Shown here: in pieces, positions 6,684 through 13,325 of the stretch | Position numbering within the stretch: the first letter of the stretch is position 1 | Layout of the letters: the number at the start of each line of letters is the position of its first letter | NCBI GenBank assembly: GCA_046048095.1 | Contig: JBJOGS010000028.1 | Span: 1 to 13,325 of the forward strand | Direction of reading: 5' to 3' | DNA from: UBA3478 sp046048095 | GTDB taxonomy: Bacteria; Bacteroidota; Bacteroidia; Flavobacteriales; Flavobacteriaceae | DNA length: 13,325 bases | Notes under the pieces: model-generated | Database searches by the model: none | Seen by the model: only the letters and a program-made list of their open reading frames with translations | What the model was told of the DNA's origin: nothing | Position numbers and translations under genes: made by a program

Positions 6684-7397
6684 TTAAAACGCTTCAGCGT
6701 TTAGAATGAACACATTCTGCACCGGCCAGTCGCCTTGGTCTACTTCAACCTGATTGATGCGATCGACCACATCCATACCTTCAATCACCTCTCCAAAGGC
6801 GGTGTAATTGCCATCTAGGTGATACGAACCGGGCGAAGTGACTACGATGAAGAATTCATAAGGAGAGGCCAATTTATGCGGATTATCGAGATCGCTACTT
6901 GGCATCGAAATCACCCCTCGGTGATGCTTGTGATTTTTGTCGGTGTCTGGCGGTAGCAAGTACCTTCCAATAGCCGTCCGTTTTTGGGCAATTTTTCGAT
7001 TGTCTGTGTTTCCTCCTTGAATGATAAAATCTTTGACTACGCGGTGAAACTGCGTGCCATCGAAGTAGTTTCGCTTAGCCAAATACACCAAATTCACGCG
7101 GTGGTAGGGCACATTCTCATAGAGCTGAACGGTAAATGATCCCAGACTGGTTTCAAATCGCACATGGCGTTCTTTTGACGTTTTTTCGTATTCATAAAAG
7201 AACGGAATCGCATTTTCTTCTGTAAGCAGAAAGACAGAATCCATTGGTTCGGACTGCTCTTGAGTCAAACCTTCGGCCTGTTTGGTTTCGGATACTTTTG
7301 GTTTCGGAGTCCTCATCAGATCTGTAGATGAGGCTCCTGTTTTCGATTGGCAAGAAATCATACCCAAGCATCCGATGAAAACAATTAAAATTCTCAT
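6684..7397 (-). CDS. Cyclophilin-type peptidylprolyl isomerase, lipoprotein
   Basis: A protein of 237 residues with a lipoprotein signal (hydrophobic 3-14, lipobox MISC, lipidated Cys 16), a low-complexity linker to about residue 50, and a cyclophilin domain at about 77-232. The active-site block FHRVVKDFIIQGG carries catalytic Arg 119 and Gln 127, and EFFIV plus the HLDGNYTAFGEV block complete the pocket. His 193 replaces the Trp of human cyclophilin A, a common change in bacterial forms. It should catalyse cis-trans isomerisation of prolyl bonds in envelope proteins. The residues after Cys 16 (QSKTGAS) lack an acidic surface-export signal, so a periplasm-facing anchor is more likely than surface display. 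The ATG at 7397 gives a proper signal peptide. It is divergent from the acyltransferase and convergent with rocD. Confidence 0.9.
   Translation of the reverse strand: MRILIVFIGCLGMISCQSKTGASSTDLMRTPKPKVSETKQAEGLTQEQSEPMDSVFLLTEENAIPFFYEYEKTSKERHVRFETSLGSFTVQLYENVPYHRVNLVYLAKRNYFDGTQFHRVVKDFIIQGGNTDNRKIAQKRTAIGRYLLPPDTDKNHKHHRGVISMPSSDLDNPHKLASPYEFFIVVTSPGSYHLDGNYTAFGEVIEGMDVVDRINQVEVDQGDWPVQNVFILNAEAF
6687..6702. terminator. Hairpin at the rocD/cyclophilin convergent junction
   Basis: AAACGC at 6687-6692 pairs with GCGTTT at 6697-6702 around a four-base loop. The perfect 6-bp stem lies within the last codons of the cyclophilin gene, 14 bp past the rocD stop. T-runs after it are poor in both directions. 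It could help end transcription from either gene, but evidence is positional only. Confidence 0.3.
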
Positions 7398-7441
7398 AGT
7401 TAAGCTTTGATTTGGATGTAAAGCACATTTAAAAGCTTTTG

Positions 7442-7449
7442 TACTTTTG
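7442..7449 (+). promoter_or_regulatory. -7 box ahead of the acyltransferase gene
   Basis: TACTTTTG matches TAnnTTTG exactly. It is 44 bases before the chosen ATG at 7494 and 20 bases before an in-frame TTG at 7470. The nearest upstream TTTG is spaced too far for a textbook -33 element. It lies in the spacer between the divergent cyclophilin and acyltransferase genes. Confidence 0.4.
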
Positions 7450-7493
7450 ACCAGCTATAGGAAATTACCTTGAGCAGCAACTTAACGATTTTT

Positions 7494-8354
7494 ATGCCTT
7501 TATTCAAACGAAATCCTTTTGGGCACAACCTCTTTCTAAAAAGGCTTCTGATTATCGTTGCCGGAGTCATCACTCATTCACGCTACAAGCAATTTAATAC
7601 GCTAAAGATTGAAGGGTCTCAGGTTTTACGTGATTTACCAGACACTAATGTGTTGTTTGTGAGCAATCACCAGACCTATTTTGCCGATGTGGTGGCGATG
7701 TTTCACGTCTTTAATGCGAGTCTGAAGGGTCGAGAAGATTCGATCAAAAACGTTTCTTATCTCTTTAACCCAAAGCTGAATATTTATTACATCGCCGCAA
7801 AAGAGACGATGAAAGGTAGTTTGATTGCTAAAATATTGGCCTATGCGGGTTCGATTAGTATCGAGCGCACCTGGAGGGCCGGTGAACAAGAGGTAAATCG
7901 TCAGGTGAAAATGAGTGATATCTCGAATATAGGCCGGGCCTTGAACGACGGATGGGTCATCACTTTTCCTCAAGGCACCACAAGACCTTGGAAGCCGCTG
8001 AGAAAGGGTACGGCACACATTATTAAGACCTATAAACCGGTGGTGGTTCCGATTGTTATCGACGGATTTAGGCGTTCATTTGACCGCAAGGGACTCTACA
8101 TTAAGAAGAAGGGTATCTTACAGTCGATGATCATTAAAGAGCCGCTACAGATTGATTATGAAAACGAACCGGTGAATCAAATCATTGAACGATTAGAGTA
8201 TGCCATTGAGCAGCATCCGTCTTTTCTTAAGGTGATTCCTGAAGAAGAGCTTGCAGCGTATCAAGCGGATCACAGAATGCGCCAGTACAATGTGGAAGAG
8301 GATGATTTTGAAAAGGATGAAGAGGGTGAAGATCACCTACATCTCACCGATTAG
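7494..8354 (+). CDS. PlsC-like glycerolphospholipid/lysophospholipid acyltransferase
   Basis: A membrane-associated acyltransferase of 286 residues in the PlsC/LPLAT superfamily, expected to move an acyl chain onto a lysophospholipid or similar glycerolipid at the inner membrane. Visible blocks: block I NHQTYFAD with His 59 and Asp 65, block III FPQGTTRP at 158-165, and block IV VPIVIDGF at 185-192. Block I has five residues between His and Asp instead of the canonical four, and block III has Gln and Thr where FPEGTR is usual. The domain is otherwise complete, so it is probably a distinct clade rather than a dead gene. The C-terminal tail is strongly acidic (VEEDDFEKDEEGED). The frame starts at TTG 7470, but the ATG at 7494 (MPLFKRNPFGH) fits homologues as I remember them; TTG has an AGGA a few bases upstream and cannot be excluded. 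Confidence 0.85.
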   Translation: MPLFKRNPFGHNLFLKRLLIIVAGVITHSRYKQFNTLKIEGSQVLRDLPDTNVLFVSNHQTYFADVVAMFHVFNASLKGREDSIKNVSYLFNPKLNIYYIAAKETMKGSLIAKILAYAGSISIERTWRAGEQEVNRQVKMSDISNIGRALNDGWVITFPQGTTRPWKPLRKGTAHIIKTYKPVVVPIVIDGFRRSFDRKGLYIKKKGILQSMIIKEPLQIDYENEPVNQIIERLEYAIEQHPSFLKVIPEEELAAYQADHRMRQYNVEEDDFEKDEEGEDHLHLTD

Positions 8355-8370
8355 TATGCGCTGAACTAAT
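8350..8370. repeat. Short inverted repeat across convergent stop codons
   Basis: ATTAGT at 8350-8355 is mirrored by ACTAAT at 8365-8370 with a 9-base loop. As at 2747-2770, the arms contain the TAG stops of the two convergent genes. The stem is short and AT-rich with no T-run, so terminator function is doubtful. Confidence 0.25.
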
Positions 8371-9781
8371 TGCGGTAATCTAATGCCGGGGGTCTGTTTC
8401 CTAACAACGGAACATACTTAAAGTCTTTTCCTCTTCTTTGCTCGAATTCTTCCTTCGCCTTAGCAATGACCTTGGGTTGTTGGTAAAGTTTGGCTGCGCT
8501 TACCGCAAGGGTCTTTGCTGCGAGGGTCATGCCTTTAATGCCAATAGAGGTGCCTCCGGCAGCCACTGCTTGCCAAGAATGGGCAGCAGTTCCGGGTACC
8601 CAAGTGGCAGTTCTAAACCCAACCGTAGGTGCGACAAAGCTTACGTCGCCTACATCTGTAGAACCAAATGCTCCTTGAGATTTTTCATATGGAAAGACTT
8701 TTTTGGTCACGGTCTCATCGAGTAAAAGATTCATGGATCCTGAAATTTCTTTCGCAAAAGCGCGTTCTTGATCGTTATAAGTGTACCCTCCAATCTCAGA
8801 CATACTCTGATGCACGAGTTGCTCTAGAGTTTCATTGGGTAAAAGCTCATGAACACCGTTAACCAGTTCGTAGCTCATTTCGGTTTCTGTGCCTAAAGCC
8901 GCTCCTTCTGCGGTCTTCACAATGCGATCAAAGATGGATTTGACCACATCGCGTCTAGGGTGCCTTGAATAATAGTAGACCTCGGCAAAGTCAGGAATGA
9001 CATTAGGCGCCTTTCCGCCGTCAGTGATTACATAGTGAATTCGGGCATCTTGAGGAATGTGTTCACGCATCAAATTGACCATATAGTTCATGGCCTCAAC
9101 TGCGTCTAGTGCTGATCTTCCTCGCTCAGGGGCCGCGGCTGCGTGAGCTGAGATGCCTTTGAATCTGAATTTAGCCGAAATATTGGCGAGCGCGGCCGCC
9201 TCATTGACTTGATTCGAAGCCCCGGGGTGCCAGTGAAGTACCACATCTACGTCATCGAAAAGCCCTTCTCTTGCCATGTAAACTTTAGCGCCTCCTCCTT
9301 CTTCTGCCGGAGTACCATAGAATCGAATGCGCCCCTTAGTGCCTGATTCTTCGAGCCATGCCTTAACGGCAATGGCTGCAGCGGCCGACGCTGTTCCAAA
9401 CAAATGGTGGCCACAGGCGTGGCCGCCTCTCGTATTCGCACTTTCTTTGTAGGGAACGGCCTTTTGAGAAATTCCTGGTAAGGCGTCGAATTCTCCGAGA
9501 ATGCCAATCACCGGCCCATCACCGCCATACTCAGCAATAAAAGCCGTTGGAATTTGCGCCACTCCTGAAGTGATCGAGAATCCTGCCTCTTCAAGAGTGC
9601 GTTGAAGTAACGCACTTGATTGCACCTCTTGATACCCCATTTCAGCCCATTCAAAGATTTGCATAGCCACCTGCTCGTAGGTGGTCATACGCTCATCAAT
9701 GTGTTGCGTGAGCGATTTATATTTCTGAGCGAGTGTTGCGTTGCTGATCAGAAGGACAAAAGCTAGGGCGAACTGTTTCAT
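8366..9781 (-). CDS. Secreted M20 family amidohydrolase, AbgB-like
   Basis: A zinc metallohydrolase of 471 residues from the M20 peptidase/amidohydrolase family, closest in motif pattern to AbgB, the B subunit of p-aminobenzoyl-glutamate hydrolase. Visible sites: GEFDALPG at 96-103, HACGHH at 121-126, catalytic and metal Glu 160-161 in GTPAEEGGG, HWHPG at 183-187, and AHSWQAVAAG near the C terminus. The segment GISAHAAAAPERGRSALDA (from 209) belongs to the lid/dimerisation domain. Unlike E. coli AbgB, which is cytoplasmic, this protein has a signal peptide (hydrophobic 4-17, probable cleavage near TLA-Q), so it acts in the periplasm or outside. The substrate is likely an N-acyl or p-aminobenzoyl amino acid, or a small peptide; this is unresolved. 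No A-subunit partner gene is nearby. It lies 28 bp downstream of xerD on the same strand, and may be read from the same transcript. Confidence 0.87.
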   Translation of the reverse strand: MKQFALAFVLLISNATLAQKYKSLTQHIDERMTTYEQVAMQIFEWAEMGYQEVQSSALLQRTLEEAGFSITSGVAQIPTAFIAEYGGDGPVIGILGEFDALPGISQKAVPYKESANTRGGHACGHHLFGTASAAAAIAVKAWLEESGTKGRIRFYGTPAEEGGGAKVYMAREGLFDDVDVVLHWHPGASNQVNEAAALANISAKFRFKGISAHAAAAPERGRSALDAVEAMNYMVNLMREHIPQDARIHYVITDGGKAPNVIPDFAEVYYYSRHPRRDVVKSIFDRIVKTAEGAALGTETEMSYELVNGVHELLPNETLEQLVHQSMSEIGGYTYNDQERAFAKEISGSMNLLLDETVTKKVFPYEKSQGAFGSTDVGDVSFVAPTVGFRTATWVPGTAAHSWQAVAAGGTSIGIKGMTLAAKTLAVSAAKLYQQPKVIAKAKEEFEQRRGKDFKYVPLLGNRPPALDYRN

Positions 9782-9809
9782 AGAAAATGATTTTGATAAA
9801 AATAGTCAA

Positions 9810-10730
9810 TTAGTCGCTAGAAGAGCGATTTAAGGTAGCTCTGGGATGCATGAGTTCGAGCGTACTTCGCAGTTTTTCTGCACTGCTATGCAGGTAAATT
9901 TCGGTTGTGGTAATACTTTGATGGCCTAACATGAGCTGAATGGCTCGCAAATCGCCTCCGTGCTCTAAAATATGTGTTGCAAACGAATGCCTAAAGGTAT
10001 GCGGGCTGATTTTCTTTTTTATACCCGCTAAAGCAGCTAGGTTTCGAGAAAGGGTAAAGATCATGGCACGGGTCAGCGAGCTGCCTCTTCGGTTTAAGAA
10101 GAGGAGGTCTTCAAAAGCACCTTGAGGGGCATAGGTGGCGACCCGTTGTGCGATATACTGTTCGACGCGATCTTGACTGAATTTTTGAACAGGCACTAGG
10201 CGACTCTTGTTTCCTTTGCCGGTTACTTTGATGAAGTTCTCTTTGAAGAACAGGTCAGAGAGTTTGAGATGCAACAGTTCACTTACTCTGAGGCCACAGG
10301 CGTATAACAATTCAAAAATGGCCTGATTTCGGTAGCCGTGGGGTTCGCTGAGATCAATCGCCTTAAAAAATAGATCGATTTCTTCGCTACTGAGGTAGAC
10401 GGGTAATTTTCGTCCTATTTTAGGGGCTTCTAGTAAGGATGCGGGGTGGTCGTCTCGATACCCCTCAAATTGCAAATAGCTGAAGAATCCTTTAAAAGCA
10501 GATAGCATACGCGCTTGTGAGCGCTCACTGAGTACCTCTGAAACCACGGCTAAGAATTCTCTTAGATGGGTGGTGGTGAGTTCGGTCGGCGCTACTCTTA
10601 GCGTATCTGTGCTACAGAATGCCGCGAGCTGCTCTAAGTCAAAACGGTAACTCGAAATAGTTGCCTTACTGCTCGAGCGTTCGATGCTCAAGTAAAGGAT
10701 ATAATCGTCAATGGCTTGTTTCCAATTCAT
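9810..10730 (-). CDS. xerD: Site-specific tyrosine recombinase XerD
   Basis: A tyrosine recombinase of 306 residues that, with XerC or alone, resolves chromosome dimers at dif during cell division. An N-terminal SAM-like DNA-binding domain (about 1-105) is followed by the catalytic domain. Counting from the ATG at 10730, all six catalytic residues are present: Arg 148 (CGLRVSE), Lys 172 (VTGKGNK), His 244 and Arg 247 (HTFRH), His 270 (LGHQS) and nucleophile Tyr 279 (TEIYLH). These numbers equal those of E. coli XerD, which supports this start over an ATG nine bases upstream at 10739. There is no integron, phage or transposon context, so this is the housekeeping enzyme. Its 5' end holds the putative promoter of divergent aroQ, 22 bp away. 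The M20 gene follows downstream. Confidence 0.93.
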   Translation of the reverse strand: MNWKQAIDDYILYLSIERSSSKATISSYRFDLEQLAAFCSTDTLRVAPTELTTTHLREFLAVVSEVLSERSQARMLSAFKGFFSYLQFEGYRDDHPASLLEAPKIGRKLPVYLSSEEIDLFFKAIDLSEPHGYRNQAIFELLYACGLRVSELLHLKLSDLFFKENFIKVTGKGNKSRLVPVQKFSQDRVEQYIAQRVATYAPQGAFEDLLFLNRRGSSLTRAMIFTLSRNLAALAGIKKKISPHTFRHSFATHILEHGGDLRAIQLMLGHQSITTTEIYLHSSAEKLRSTLELMHPRATLNRSSSD

Positions 10731-10749
10731 TGAAAGCATCTATTTTAGC
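10716..10749 (+). promoter_or_regulatory. aroQ: Possible aroQ promoter inside the xerD 5' end
   Basis: TTG at 10716-10718, then 22 bases, then TATTTTAGC at 10741-10749, which differs from TAnnTTTGC at one base. The box ends 3 bases before the aroQ ATG, giving a nearly leaderless message. The -33-like half lies within the xerD coding sequence. Confidence 0.4.
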
Positions 10750-10752
10750 ATT

Positions 10753-11166
10753 ATGAAGATAGCGGTAATTAACGGTCCAAACCTTAATCTTTTGGGTAAA
10801 AGAGAACCCGAGGTGTACGGGTCTCAAGACTTTGAGGCTTATCTTGACCATTTGAGAACAGCATTTAGCCAAGTACAGATCGATTACTACCAATCGAATG
10901 TTGAGGGCGAGCTGATCACGGCCATCCAAGAATTTGGATTTTCTCACGATGGCATTATACTCAACGCGGGGGCATACACCCATACTTCAATTGGAATGGG
11001 AGATGCGGTGGCGGCCATAAAGGCTCCGGTCATTGAGGTGCATATTTCAAATACCTACAGTCGCGAATCGTTTAGGCATCAGTCTTACATCGCCCCAAAG
11101 GCAAAAGGAATCATTATCGGATTCGGCCTAGACAGTTACCGTTTAGCTTTTCATGCCCTTCTATAG
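10753..11166 (+). CDS. aroQ: 3-dehydroquinate dehydratase, type II
   Basis: A cytoplasmic enzyme of 137 residues that dehydrates 3-dehydroquinate to 3-dehydroshikimate, the third step of the shikimate pathway. Residues that define the type II family are all present: NGPNLNLLGKREPEVYG with Arg 17 and catalytic Tyr 22, the NVEGELI segment, NAGAYTHTS (Asn 71 and Tyr 75), catalytic His 97 in EVHISN, and SRESFRH with Arg 108. The length is typical for the dodecameric class. The frame is open upstream to 10711, but that would run into xerD; the ATG at 10753 starts exactly at the conserved MKIAVINGPN. It is divergent from xerD, a pairing often seen in Flavobacteriia from memory. Its stop overlaps the end of the lpd gene by 6 bp through the shared palindrome CTATAG. 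Confidence 0.95.
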   Translation: MKIAVINGPNLNLLGKREPEVYGSQDFEAYLDHLRTAFSQVQIDYYQSNVEGELITAIQEFGFSHDGIILNAGAYTHTSIGMGDAVAAIKAPVIEVHISNTYSRESFRHQSYIAPKAKGIIIGFGLDSYRLAFHALL

Positions 11167-11181
11167 GTGAATCACTTCACC
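11161..11181. other. Shared stop palindrome and small hairpin at aroQ/lpd convergence
   Basis: CTATAG at 11161-11166 supplies the TAG stops of aroQ (plus) and lpd (minus) at once. It runs into a stem of GGTGAA (11166-11171) with TTCACC (11176-11181) and a four-base loop inside the last lpd codons. A hairpin here could mark the end of aroQ transcripts, but no T-run follows. Confidence 0.35.
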
Positions 11182-12549
11182 GTAGGCCGCTGCTACGGCT
11201 TCCATCACCGCTTCACTCATGGTCGGATGCGGATGCACAGCTTTTAAAATGTCATGCCCCGTGGTCTCTAGTTTTCGAGCCACTACGGCTTCAGCAATCA
11301 TATCTGTAACCCCTTGACCGATCATATGGCAACCGAGCCACTCACCGTATTTGGCGTCGAAAATGACCTTCACGAATCCGTCAGCATGGCCTGAAGCCTT
11401 TGCTTTGCCGCTGGCAGAGAAAGGAAACTTTCCGACTTTAATCTCATAACCTTGCTCTAGCGCTTGCTTTTCGGTGAGACCTACAGAGGCAATTTCTGGG
11501 CTGCAATAGGTGCATCCAGGGATGTTTCCATAATCGAGCGGCTCTACGCTCAGTTTGGCAATGTGTTCTACACAAAGGATTCCTTCGGCTGAGGCCACAT
11601 GAGCTAATGCCTGACCTTTGGTAACGTCTCCAATGGCATAGTAGCCCGGAACACTCGTTTGGTAGTACGCATCAACAGTGATCTTATCTTTCTCAGTCGC
11701 AATTCCTACTGCCTCTAGGCCAATGTTTTCGATATTTGATTTGATTCCGACCGCTGAAAGAACTAGGTCAGCCTCAATCACTTCTTCTTTGTCTTTCGAA
11801 CGAAGGGTGGCCTTTACGCCAGAGCCTGAAGTGTCTACCTTGGTGACCTCAGTACTCGTTTTTATCGTGATTCCGGCCTTTTTGAAGCTGCGTTCGAGCT
11901 GCTTAGAAATCTCTTCGTCCTCTACCGGAACAATATTTGGCTGGTATTCAACCACCGTGACCTCAGTGCCCATAGCGTTATAGAAGTAAGCAAATTCAAT
12001 GCCTATAGCTCCGCTTCCGACCACGATCAGCTTCTTTGGTTGTGTTTTCAGTGTCATCGCTTCGCGGTACCCAATGACTTTTACGCCATCTTGAGGAAGA
12101 TTCGGAAGTTCTCTACTTCGCGCTCCTGTGGCGATGATAATGTGCGCAGCCCCTAGCGTCTGTTCTTTTTCGGCGCTCGTGACTTTGACCTTTTTTCCTG
12201 GAAGTAAGGTGCCGTAGCCGTCAATCACCGTGATCTGATTTTTCTTCATCAAGAATTGCACGCCTTTACTCATACCATCAGCCACCCCTCTAGAGCGGTT
12301 GATCACTTTGGTAAAGTCATAGCTCACTTCACTAGCCGAAAGTCCGTAGTCTTCAGCGTGATTTAAATATTCAAATACTTGTGCCGATTTGAGTAGGGCT
12401 TTAGTCGGAATACACCCCCAATTCAGACAAACTCCGCCTAGGTTTTCTTTTTCTACAATTGCCGTTTTGAGACCGAGTTGAGAGGCCCGAATGGCGGCAA
12501 CATACCCCCCTGGTCCACTGCCAAGCACAATTACATCAAATTCTTGCAT
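11161..12549 (-). CDS. lpdA: Dihydrolipoyl dehydrogenase (E3)
   Basis: An FAD-dependent disulfide oxidoreductase of 462 residues that reoxidises lipoamide in pyruvate, 2-oxoglutarate and branched-chain dehydrogenase complexes and in the glycine cleavage system. Visible parts in order: FAD dinucleotide fold GSGPGGY at 10-16, redox pair C41 and C46 in GGVCLNWGCIPTK, NAD fold GSGAIGIEFA at 178-187, the second FAD motif AIGDV at 305-309, and the dimer-interface active site HPHPTMSEA with His 441 and Glu 446. The CLNWGC redox box with a Trp is the form common in dihydrolipoyl dehydrogenases, and separates it from glutathione or mercuric reductases. No E1 or E2 genes are adjacent, so it is a stand-alone E3. 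It lies 50 bp downstream of the msrB pair on the same strand, with its own putative -7 box. Confidence 0.95.
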   Translation of the reverse strand: MQEFDVIVLGSGPGGYVAAIRASQLGLKTAIVEKENLGGVCLNWGCIPTKALLKSAQVFEYLNHAEDYGLSASEVSYDFTKVINRSRGVADGMSKGVQFLMKKNQITVIDGYGTLLPGKKVKVTSAEKEQTLGAAHIIIATGARSRELPNLPQDGVKVIGYREAMTLKTQPKKLIVVGSGAIGIEFAYFYNAMGTEVTVVEYQPNIVPVEDEEISKQLERSFKKAGITIKTSTEVTKVDTSGSGVKATLRSKDKEEVIEADLVLSAVGIKSNIENIGLEAVGIATEKDKITVDAYYQTSVPGYYAIGDVTKGQALAHVASAEGILCVEHIAKLSVEPLDYGNIPGCTYCSPEIASVGLTEKQALEQGYEIKVGKFPFSASGKAKASGHADGFVKVIFDAKYGEWLGCHMIGQGVTDMIAEAVVARKLETTGHDILKAVHPHPTMSEAVMEAVAAAYGEVIHL

Positions 12550-12570
12550 CGAAGTTTTTTAAGTTGAGCC

Positions 12571-12578
12571 CAAAAATA
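12571..12578 (-). promoter_or_regulatory. lpdA: -7 box ahead of lpd
   Basis: The minus strand reads TATTTTTG, an exact TAnnTTTG match, 21 bases before the lpd ATG and within the 50-bp gap after msrB. No TTG at -33 is evident. Confidence 0.4.
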
Positions 12579-12599
12579 ATCAATAGCCCCTATACGCGT

Positions 12600-13004
12600 C
12601 TACTTCCTGGGCTTAAAATCGAGACAAACCGAGTTTATGCAATACCTTTTTTTGGTCGTGTGCCGAGGTCCGTCATCAAAAACGTGTCCTAGGTGTGAGT
12701 CGCATTGCGCGCAGCGCGTCTCAGTGCGGATCATGCCGTGAGAAGTATCTCTTAAATAGGTAATGGCCCCAGGGACAGCACGGTCAAAAGCGGGCCAGCC
12801 ACATCCGCTCTCGAATTTATGCGTGCCTTCGAAGAGCAAACTGCCACAAGCCATACAGTGGTAATTTCCGCTTTCGAAGTGGTCGTTATATACTCCTGAG
12901 AAAGGGGGTTCAGTAGCACCGTTTCTTAGCACCGCATAAGCAATTGGCGTGAGCTTGGCCTTGAGTGCCTGCTCATCGTAATGGTGTGGTTGATCAGTCG
13001 ACAT
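12600..13004 (-). CDS. msrB: Peptide-methionine (R)-S-oxide reductase MsrB (cytoplasmic, 2-Cys type)
   Basis: A reductase of 134 residues that repairs the R form of methionine sulfoxide in proteins. It covers the complete SelR domain: zinc cysteines C50/C53 (CMAC) and C98/C101 (CAQC), a recycling Cys 68 in ESGCGWPAF, HLGHVFDDGP, and the catalytic Cys 122 in RYCINS. An extra Cys 127 lies close behind the catalytic one. It resembles E. coli MsrB in length, and there is no signal peptide, so it should act in the cytoplasm with thioredoxin. The ATG at 13004 overlaps the stop of the preceding msrB copy by 11 bp, which implies translational coupling. The overlapping pair differs in the recycling cysteine, as described under findings. 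Confidence 0.93.
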   Translation of the reverse strand: MSTDQPHHYDEQALKAKLTPIAYAVLRNGATEPPFSGVYNDHFESGNYHCMACGSLLFEGTHKFESGCGWPAFDRAVPGAITYLRDTSHGMIRTETRCAQCDSHLGHVFDDGPRHTTKKRYCINSVCLDFKPRK

Positions 13005-13325
13005 CAGCGATGAATTTTAAAGCTGCTCCATTAATGCAGTGTCTCTTTCCGGTGGTGGCTCTTGGACCATCATCGAAGACGTGCCCGAGATGCGATCCGC
13101 ATTTGATGCATTTTTCTTCGGTTCGAGCCACTCCGATATCGTAGTCGACGTCAAATACTAGAGCGCCTTCAATGGGTCGATCAAAAGAGGGCCATCCGCT
13201 ATTTGAGTCGTATTTGTGTTCAGATCGAAACAAGGGGTGGTCGCAAGCGGCACAGACATAGGTTCCTTTGCGCTTCTCATCGAGAAGTTCGCTCCTGAAT
13301 GCATATTCTGTACCTCCGCGTCGCA
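12994..13325 (-). CDS. msrB: Second MsrB paralogue, 5'-truncated by the window edge
   Basis: The frame is open to the right edge, with the first complete codon at 13323-13321, so about 109 C-terminal residues are visible. It begins RRGGTEYAF, equivalent to the NGATEPPF start region of the neighbour, and carries both zinc pairs (CAAC and CIKC), HLGHVFDDGP and the catalytic Cys in RHCING. Where the downstream copy has the recycling Cys (SGCGWP), this one has Ser (SNSGWP), and the only cysteines in the visible part are the zinc ligands and the catalytic one. A TTG at 13233 is an internal codon, not the start. The missing N terminus may hold a signal peptide or another Cys. It overlaps the next msrB by 11 bp, so the two form a tandem operon. 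Confidence 0.9.
   Translation of the reverse strand, partial: RRGGTEYAFRSELLDEKRKGTYVCAACDHPLFRSEHKYDSNSGWPSFDRPIEGALVFDVDYDIGVARTEEKCIKCGSHLGHVFDDGPRATTGKRHCINGAALKFIADVD

Noticed and set aside
7635..8018. A 127-codon minus-strand open frame inside the acyltransferase gene
   Set aside because: Antisense shadow of a conserved coding region; no domain, signal or start context supports it.
9810..10730. xerD as a sign of an integrative element or integron
   Set aside because: Catalytic positions coincide with housekeeping XerD, and no attachment repeats, cargo genes or tRNA are next to it.
12994..13233. The TTG at 13233 as a start, giving a short 79-residue MsrB
   Set aside because: The frame runs on to the right edge and encodes the first zinc CxxC pair and the conserved N-terminal region, so the gene is truncated by the window, not short.

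Overview
The window looks like a compact stretch of a Bacteroidota chromosome, most likely Flavobacteriia. Three things point there. First, an rlmD gene is followed by two small Bacteroidota-restricted genes that I recognise as DUF6452-like and DUF6048-like. Second, xerD and aroQ are divergent neighbours. Third, AT-rich boxes resembling the Bacteroidota sigma factor -7 element TAnnTTTG lie just ahead of several starts. Genus cannot be resolved from sequence alone. There is no rRNA, tRNA, CRISPR array, insertion sequence or phage-like block, and no stretch over about 70 bases lacks a gene.

Layout: a membrane glycosyltransferase cut by the left edge (+, 1-891); a ZIP metal transporter (-); a THUMP-domain RNA methyltransferase (+, 1602-2753); a minus-strand cluster rlmD, DUF6452-like lipoprotein, DUF6048-like protein (5324 down to 2764); ornithine aminotransferase rocD (+, 5390-6673); a cyclophilin lipoprotein (-); a PlsC-like acyltransferase (+, 7494-8354); a secreted M20 amidohydrolase and, upstream of it, the recombinase xerD (both -); aroQ (+, 10753-11166); dihydrolipoyl dehydrogenase (-); and two overlapping msrB genes (-), the first cut by the right edge.

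Most genes are housekeeping: two RNA methyltransferases, chromosome dimer resolution (XerD), the shikimate pathway (AroQ), the E3 of 2-oxoacid dehydrogenase complexes (Lpd), arginine/ornithine/proline metabolism (RocD), membrane lipid or lipid A assembly (acyltransferase, glycosyltransferase), envelope protein folding (cyclophilin) and methionine sulfoxide repair (MsrB pair). The five plus-strand genes are all singletons between minus-strand genes, so every plus gene converges with one neighbour, and convergent ends are only about 10 bp apart or overlap. I do not see a convincing new multi-gene system. The best leads are residue-level oddities: a Cys cluster in RocD, altered acyltransferase motifs, two MsrB paralogues with different recycling cysteines, a ZIP lacking one metal site, and a surface-export-like signal on the DUF6452-like lipoprotein. 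Start sites for several genes were moved downstream from longer TTG-initiated frames.
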